DNA of 64,000 bases from CAYGDP01 sp964348665 (GTDB lineage: Bacteria > Verrucomicrobiota > Verrucomicrobiia > Palsa-1439 > CAYGDP01), in assembly GCA_964348665.1 (NCBI GenBank), contig CAYGDP010000007.1:62001-126000 (forward strand), read 5' to 3'. Of the stretch, positions 59,018 to 64,000 are shown piece after piece. A program made the translations under genes and the position numbers. Numbering within the stretch: position 1 is the stretch's first letter; the number at the start of each line of letters is the position of its first letter. The notes beneath the pieces are model-generated. The model was given only the letters and a program-made list of their open reading frames with translations, searched no databases and was not told the DNA's origin.

Positions 59018-62000
59018 TCAGACCAGCTTCACGTGGAAGTCGCCGCTGAACTGGTCGGTTGGACCGAGCGGATCCCAAGCAAACACGGGAGTCGTAGCCC
59101 GAACGGATTGGATTGTGTTGCCTTGGAAACCGAATTCTACATTGCCGTTGCTGGTTGTAACCAGGTTCAGCGTAACGCCGCCGAGCAAGCCTGTGACGGC
59201 AACAATACCCTGGCTGAAGGTGCCGGCAACGCTCATTTTGCCGAGCGTGGCTTTGCCCAACACGACTCCAACACCGGAGAGAGTAACATCCGCAGCGAAA
59301 TCCCCGGAGAGAGCAGGGATTACTTTCGTATCCCCTTTCACGGAGATACTGCCAATGCTCGGAGCGTTGATGGCCGCACGGCCGATCCGTGCCGCGGCGA
59401 TGCTCTTGAATGCGCTCCCCCAGGTGATTGTGCTGTCCGCGCCGATTTCATGCGCGGTGAACTTGGTAAAGAGAGTGGGCAGACCGCCCGCCGTAAGGTC
59501 TGCCCCGTTCAGTACATCGCGGATGGCCAGCGCTGCAATAAAACCGGTCGCGGAGAAGCCCGCGCCATTGAGGTTGACCAACGGCGCTTTGATGCTCTTG
59601 AGGTCGCCGGTAATTTGGATCGTATCGACGTTGAGAAATCCATTGCCGCCGCCGGTCTTTGCTTTTTTGACGGAGATCGAGAGTGAGCTGAGAATCGTGG
59701 TACCGGTTGCGGTGAGTGTGTGCAATGACCCGCGCCCATCACCGTCCGGGTCGTTGAGAAACGCGGTGAAAACGCCGCCGCCGGCAACTTTAATGGTGTA
59801 AAGGTCTCCGTCGCTGTCGGTGAACGTGCGTGAAGTGAGGATCGGCACCGGCGTCGCGACATTGATCGTGGCCTGCGGATCGGCGGGCGTCGGCTCGCGA
59901 TTGCCGATATTGTCAGAGGCGACGCTGATGAAACGATACGTGTGGCCGCTTTGCCCCGTGAACTGCGCCGAGGTCGCATCGGTATCCACCAGGAATGGCG
60001 TGTACGGGCCACCGTTGTCAGAGACAAACACATCGAAGAACGAAACGCCCGACCCGTTAGTATCGTCGTTTCCCGACCAACCCACGGTGAACGTGGTGTT
60101 CGTGACGACCGTGGGCAGCGCATCCACAGCGCTGTCTGGCGCTCCCGCATCAATCGTGTTTACAACCGTGTTGGTATCAATCGGCGCGTTGATGTCGAAG
60201 ACAATGCGGGCTTGATTTTGAATCGTGTCACCAGTCTGCAGGCTATCCAGCGGACGAACAGTGAAGCTTACGGAACCTTCACCCTGTTGTTCGTCGTTGT
60301 TCGGCGGCAGGAAACCTGCCAACGGATCTTCCGTCAGTGTGCCCGTCACCGGATCGATTGAGGTCATAGTCCACGTCAACAGGCCATTGGACGGGTCGAA
60401 GGTGACATGAATCTGAACGGGATGATCGGGGTCAGTCGCGACCGTGGTGGTTGCGTCAAAGTTACTAACGCCAGCGGGCGGAGTCATGGTGACTCCATTG
60501 AACATGATGTCGCCGAGTTGCACCGTGGACCAATCCAAATTGGACGGTAGCTGGTCGGTCACCGTAACTTGTTGGGCTGCCGCGGTGGCGGTGGAAAGAT
60601 TTTCAAACTGGATTGTGTAGGGAAATATCTGCTGGGTGCTTATGAATCCCTGTGGACCGAATCCGGCGGGACCAATCAGATGATTGGGATCGAAGGAGCC
60701 AAGGGTGGGTGTCGTGCCATCATCGCCAGGAGTCGTGGGGGGAGGTGGTCGGTCGGGATCAGGACAGTCGGGTGGATTGATCGGGATCGTAAAGGTCTGC
60801 TGCGTGAATCGGTCGTCAAAGTATCGAACTTGAAAGGGGACATCGAAAGCCTGGCCGACTGTTTCGAGGAAACTCATGGGGATCGTGAAATGCCGTTGCG
60901 GACCCTCAAGGGCTAGATCCCCCGGATTGAAATCTACCGTATCGTTCACGATCCGATCGACGTTGTAATTGAGGGTCACCTGACCATCGCCGGCAAGTGT
61001 TACGGTCACGGTACCTTCCCAGTGGCGATTGTCTTCGTATTCCTGTCCGTTCCCCGAACCCGGTGTGAGGAAGGGGGCCGCTGCGCCGGTCCCGCCAGCA
61101 GTATTGGATGGAATATTAAACGCACCAGCATAGGTCATGGGACCCGACAGGAGATTCAGTGGTCCTTGACTAGGAGAGTTGAAAATGAGACTGGGAAAAA
61201 CCTGCGGATTGAGTTGGAGCACTTGCGTGCCACCGGCTTCGAGTATGCCTTCACAAGTCAAGGTTAAGTCGCCGAACATTGCTTGCACATCTTTTTGGAC
61301 AACCCGTTGGATATTTCCCACGCTGTTATTTTCTCCCGAGTCCTCGGCGTCATACCCGCGGAATCCCTGCCCAAAGGGGGTCATTGCCCCTTCAACAAAC
61401 TGAGAGCCGGGTCCGTAAAACTGTTTGGGATTTGGCCCGAGCGAAGAGGCGCCCAAATAGAGATTCCAAATGGTGGAATCCTCGATGCCGAATCCTTCAT
61501 ACGCGATTGGCATCCACACCAGACGTAACATTTGTTGCGCCCGGATGACTTCGAGGTTCAGCGCTGAAGAGAGAGGAGTTGTACTGCCCGGCGGAAACTT
61601 TGAATCGTCGTTGGTGCCCGCCGAGGTTTGGCTACGCGTTCCCGAACGAACAAACATGCGTCCATCCGGTTGCAACTGCACAGTTCCGAGATTGACGGAG
61701 CCTGCGTCGCCGACAACCACACTATTGGCTTCGGCAAAATTGTCGCCGGAAACAAAGCTGATATCGTAAACGCCCCCTGGCAATCCTTCTAGGCTGAATT
61801 GGCCGTTTGAATCACCGACCGCGCTAAAGAGCGACAGCGGTGTGGGGCTATTTTGAAGAGTGGCCAGCACATAGAGGTTGGTAGCCGGGGATGTGTCAGG
61901 CAACGTGACAGTGCCGATGACACTTGCTTGCGGATCCAAGATTAGGTTCACCAAATTAAATTGCTGTGTGACAGAGACGTTGTTTTGTATCGTCTGGGCG

Positions 62001-64000
62001 TTCCCGTCTGCGATCGTGACAAATGTGTAGGCATCTGGGGTTAGCCCCGCCAATTGATACCCGCCTAGGTCGTCCGCAATGCTCATTCCGACGATCACGG
62101 AATCGGACAAGACGGCTACGACAGCGCCGGGTACCGGAATTCCCTGGGCATCAAACACCGTGCCGGAGACTAAAACCTGCGGCTCAACCACAATTTCCAC
62201 GCCCGTCAAAGGGGTGGCGGTAGCGACGGTGATGATGCCCGGCGTCGTTGACACGACCACGGCATCCTGAACTTCCAAGGTGTACGTGCCAGCCGGGACA
62301 CTTGGCAAAACAAACGAGCCATCATTGAGAAGATAACCGACGATCGCCGTACCAATAATGCCACTCGGATCTGTGGTGCTGACTGCCTGGATTCTCTTGC
62401 CGGTGAGCAGGACTTCGGAATTGGGCGATGTCACCGTCCCGCTGATGGACGAGCCTAATGTCGCTTTTACTTTTTCATACTCCAAGTGAAGCAGGCGATC
62501 AAGATCGGTTGGATCACCAACAGACCGAGAAAGCAATGTGGCATTGGAGGCCAGGGTCGTGACATAGTCGCCCCATGTTTCAATCGCTGATTCCATGGCT
62601 GCCAACACTGTTGAGAGCAGCGGATCGCCTGCTTCGATACTGTTGACTCTATCCTCGACATAGGCGAAAGCAATCGGGGTATCATTGCTGGCATCGATAT
62701 AGGACGTTTCGATTTCGGTTGTGCCAGAAATTGCCTGCACCCGCACCGGCACGGTAACACTCTGGCCGGGACGCAAAATGCCCGCTGGCCCTTCCTCGGC
62801 GGCTGCCAGAAACGACTCTTCCGTGACCGATGGTTGTGCCGAAAGATCGCGCGTGAACAATGCGCCGTTTTGACTGTTTACAAAGACGATGGGGGCGACC
62901 AAGTCGGCCTGGCCGACGTTGGAATAATTCAAATATGCCGTGAAAACCCGTCCCACACGAGCGGCAGAAGGCATGGTCACACTGATCTGGAAACGCCCAG
63001 GAGTGCCTGCCACAACATTCAAGACACCCGGTAGGGATGCCGTATCGCCCGTTTTGTTGACAACGACTGTGTAGGTTCCTATGGCGGCACTGTTGAGATT
63101 AAATGTCGCGTAGGCAGTGCTCGAATCTCCCAAGAATATGCTGTTCGCGGTGAAAACACCGCCGGGGCCGGTCAGTTGATACGTTGCATCCGCCTCCAGT
63201 TGGCCGCCTGTGATTTCGACGGTAACCGATTCGCCATTCGCAACGGTTGACGGAGACACCCCTGTCACCGAGAACGGAATGGTGCTAGCGGACAAATTGA
63301 AAGTAGTCGGCGGAGCTGACACAATTCGCCCAAAGGCAATGATGAAATAAGGAACGCCGGCTTGGGGAGCCGGAATCACCAACGTCGGGTTTGTCACGTT
63401 AAACTGCCTGCTTTTGAACTGGAAATCCGATGGAGTGGGGATAAATCCCTGGGCGGCATACAATTCGATGTCCCCGGAGATAGCTTGCGTGCTCAAACTG
63501 ATGAACAAATCCTCGTTGCTAGTGGAAGTCACTTGATACCAGAGAGTTTGTCCTGACTCGTTCAGCTCACCCGTACCCGACTGACCATTGACGGGTAAGT
63601 TGTTCAAAGCCAAAGTGGTGCCAACCTCTGCAAGGCCAGCCCCCAGACCTTGATTATTTCCCAGGAAGACGTCGCCGGTCGCCGCTGGCACGACTTGCCA
63701 GAAATAGCTGCCAGGCAAAGCACCGGGAACGGTAATCTCCGCCGAGAAATCAAGACGTTGTCCGGGTCCAAGTCTGGTGCCAGCCGCTACCAATACTGTT
63801 TCCACAGGGATAACAGTCTCCGTCGGGCCGGGGTTCAGGATCAAATTAATCGTGTCGTGCCAAGGGCCAATCGCCGTGCCTGTTCCAATATTAGACACAG
63901 TCCAGAAAACGGTTGCTGGCTCGCCGGCAAGGACCGCCGTCGGACCTGTCACCGTGCTTACAATCAGGTTGATATCCGAATCCGCGGTCTCGACGAACTC
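59018..64000 (-). CDS. Giant multi-domain surface protein (partial at window edge)
   Basis: The frame is open to base 64000, so the N-terminus is outside; about 1660 residues are visible. From the N-side it has a CARDB-like domain (GPTAVLAGEPATVFWTVSN), a PPC-like domain (WYQVTSTSNEDLFISLS), an IPT-like domain, an Ig-like region and carboxypeptidase-regulatory-like domains (TVFDAQGIPVPGAVVAVLSD). Later come a DUF7619/DUF11-like part (SFDPNHLIGPAGFGPQGF), an Fn3-like domain (GNDDTNGSGVSFFDVFVSD) and a terminal module like that of the other giant protein (LAIRDVLNGAD, ending SGDFHVKLV). It is probably an exported surface or matrix protein. Confidence 0.82.
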   Translation of the reverse strand, partial: EFVETADSDINLIVSTVTGPTAVLAGEPATVFWTVSNIGTGTAIGPWHDTINLILNPGPTETVIPVETVLVAAGTRLGPGQRLDFSAEITVPGALPGSYFWQVVPAATGDVFLGNNQGLGAGLAEVGTTLALNNLPVNGQSGTGELNESGQTLWYQVTSTSNEDLFISLSTQAISGDIELYAAQGFIPTPSDFQFKSRQFNVTNPTLVIPAPQAGVPYFIIAFGRIVSAPPTTFNLSASTIPFSVTGVSPSTVANGESVTVEITGGQLEADATYQLTGPGGVFTANSIFLGDSSTAYATFNLNSAAIGTYTVVVNKTGDTASLPGVLNVVAGTPGRFQISVTMPSAARVGRVFTAYLNYSNVGQADLVAPIVFVNSQNGALFTRDLSAQPSVTEESFLAAAEEGPAGILRPGQSVTVPVRVQAISGTTEIETSYIDASNDTPIAFAYVEDRVNSIEAGDPLLSTVLAAMESAIETWGDYVTTLASNATLLSRSVGDPTDLDRLLHLEYEKVKATLGSSISGTVTSPNSEVLLTGKRIQAVSTTDPSGIIGTAIVGYLLNDGSFVLPSVPAGTYTLEVQDAVVVSTTPGIITVATATPLTGVEIVVEPQVLVSGTVFDAQGIPVPGAVVAVLSDSVIVGMSIADDLGGYQLAGLTPDAYTFVTIADGNAQTIQNNVSVTQQFNLVNLILDPQASVIGTVTLPDTSPATNLYVLATLQNSPTPLSLFSAVGDSNGQFSLEGLPGGVYDISFVSGDNFAEANSVVVGDAGSVNLGTVQLQPDGRMFVRSGTRSQTSAGTNDDSKFPPGSTTPLSSALNLEVIRAQQMLRLVWMPIAYEGFGIEDSTIWNLYLGASSLGPNPKQFYGPGSQFVEGAMTPFGQGFRGYDAEDSGENNSVGNIQRVVQKDVQAMFGDLTLTCEGILEAGGTQVLQLNPQVFPSLIFNSPSQGPLNLLSGPMTYAGAFNIPSNTAGGTGAAAPFLTPGSGNGQEYEDNRHWEGTVTVTLAGDGQVTLNYNVDRIVNDTVDFNPGDLALEGPQRHFTIPMSFLETVGQAFDVPFQVRYFDDRFTQQTFTIPINPPDCPDPDRPPPPTTPGDDGTTPTLGSFDPNHLIGPAGFGPQGFISTQQIFPYTIQFENLSTATAAAQQVTVTDQLPSNLDWSTVQLGDIMFNGVTMTPPAGVSNFDATTTVATDPDHPVQIHVTFDPSNGLLTWTMTSIDPVTGTLTEDPLAGFLPPNNDEQQGEGSVSFTVRPLDSLQTGDTIQNQARIVFDINAPIDTNTVVNTIDAGAPDSAVDALPTVVTNTTFTVGWSGNDDTNGSGVSFFDVFVSDNGGPYTPFLVDTDATSAQFTGQSGHTYRFISVASDNIGNREPTPADPQATINVATPVPILTSRTFTDSDGDLYTIKVAGGGVFTAFLNDPDGDGRGSLHTLTATGTTILSSLSISVKKAKTGGGNGFLNVDTIQITGDLKSIKAPLVNLNGAGFSATGFIAALAIRDVLNGADLTAGGLPTLFTKFTAHEIGADSTITWGSAFKSIAAARIGRAAINAPSIGSISVKGDTKVIPALSGDFAADVTLSGVGVVLGKATLGKMSVAGTFSQGIVAVTGLLGGVTLNLVTTSNGNVEFGFQGNTIQSVRATTPVFAWDPLGPTDQFSGDFHVKLV

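Noticed and set aside
1..64000. tRNA, rRNA, CRISPR array, transposase or integrase
   Set aside because: No typical tRNA arm, rRNA segment, regularly spaced repeat or mobile-element protein was seen by eye; a covariance search was not possible here.

Overview
The window looks like a chromosomal segment of a Gram-negative, heterotrophic bacterium, most likely a member of the Verrucomicrobiota. The reasons are the gene content (fused and single S1 sulfatases, a very large surface protein with an LEPR-type N-terminus and Calx-beta repeats, many secreted or TPR proteins, a nucleoside-type MFS carrier, a Chlamydia-like class I RNR) and the many short AT-rich microsatellite-like repeats between genes. 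No rRNA or tRNA gene, insertion sequence, prophage or CRISPR array was seen, so the phylum is an inference.

Layout. 1-2.6 kb: a BlaI repressor and a BlaR1-like M56 sensor protease with ankyrin repeats (cut by the window edge), then a LOG-family protein. 2.7-6.5 kb: a dGTPase-like HD hydrolase, a two-gene ABC exporter and an M14-type peptidase. 6.5-8.6 kb: four tandem, translationally coupled paralogues of a small secreted protein. 8.6-10.9 kb: a TPR protein and a PPi-type phosphofructokinase with a clear terminator. 10.9-16 kb: a deoxynucleotide operon dcd-nrdB-nrdA-ferredoxin, with a strong promoter, an NrdR-like palindrome and a leader of about 350 nt; the NrdB has Phe in place of the radical Tyr. 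16-23.7 kb: a secreted phosphatase facing a minus-strand run with a fused glycosyltransferase, proC, a GYF-domain membrane protein, and a HAD / deoxyhypusine-synthase-like / PfkB-kinase trio. 23.8-30.1 kb: a Ser/Thr kinase, a (Pro-Ser-X)n microprotein, RecD2, an HD hydrolase, an IPT-type lipoprotein and a cold-shock gene behind a terminator-like hairpin. 30.3-37.9 kb: HemW-like radical SAM protein, a carbohydrate block (MFS carrier, class I aldolase, xylose-isomerase-like protein, Gfo/Idh oxidoreductase) and purH. 37.8-46.1 kb: a 49-residue protein, a DUF692-type enzyme, an 1848-residue adhesin-like protein and TolC. 46.4-53 kb: a double sulfatase, a Rieske oxygenase and an FAD oxidoreductase coupled by 4-bp overlaps, then a caspase-like protein with Tudor-like repeats. 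53-64 kb: a second Gfo/Idh protein, an ARPP-1-like secreted protein, two TPR envelope proteins and a second giant surface protein that runs off the right edge.

How it fits together. The window mixes housekeeping nucleotide metabolism (dgt, nrd, dcd, purH), carbohydrate use (carrier, aldolase, isomerase, two oxidoreductases, sulfatases) and a large investment in the cell envelope and secreted proteins. The most unusual points are the class Ic/Id-type RNR paired with a YfaE-like ferredoxin, the caspase-Tudor protein, the four-paralogue array, a surface protein combining two His-rich domains, a cyclophilin domain and Calx-beta repeats, and short tandem repeats that enter coding sequences.
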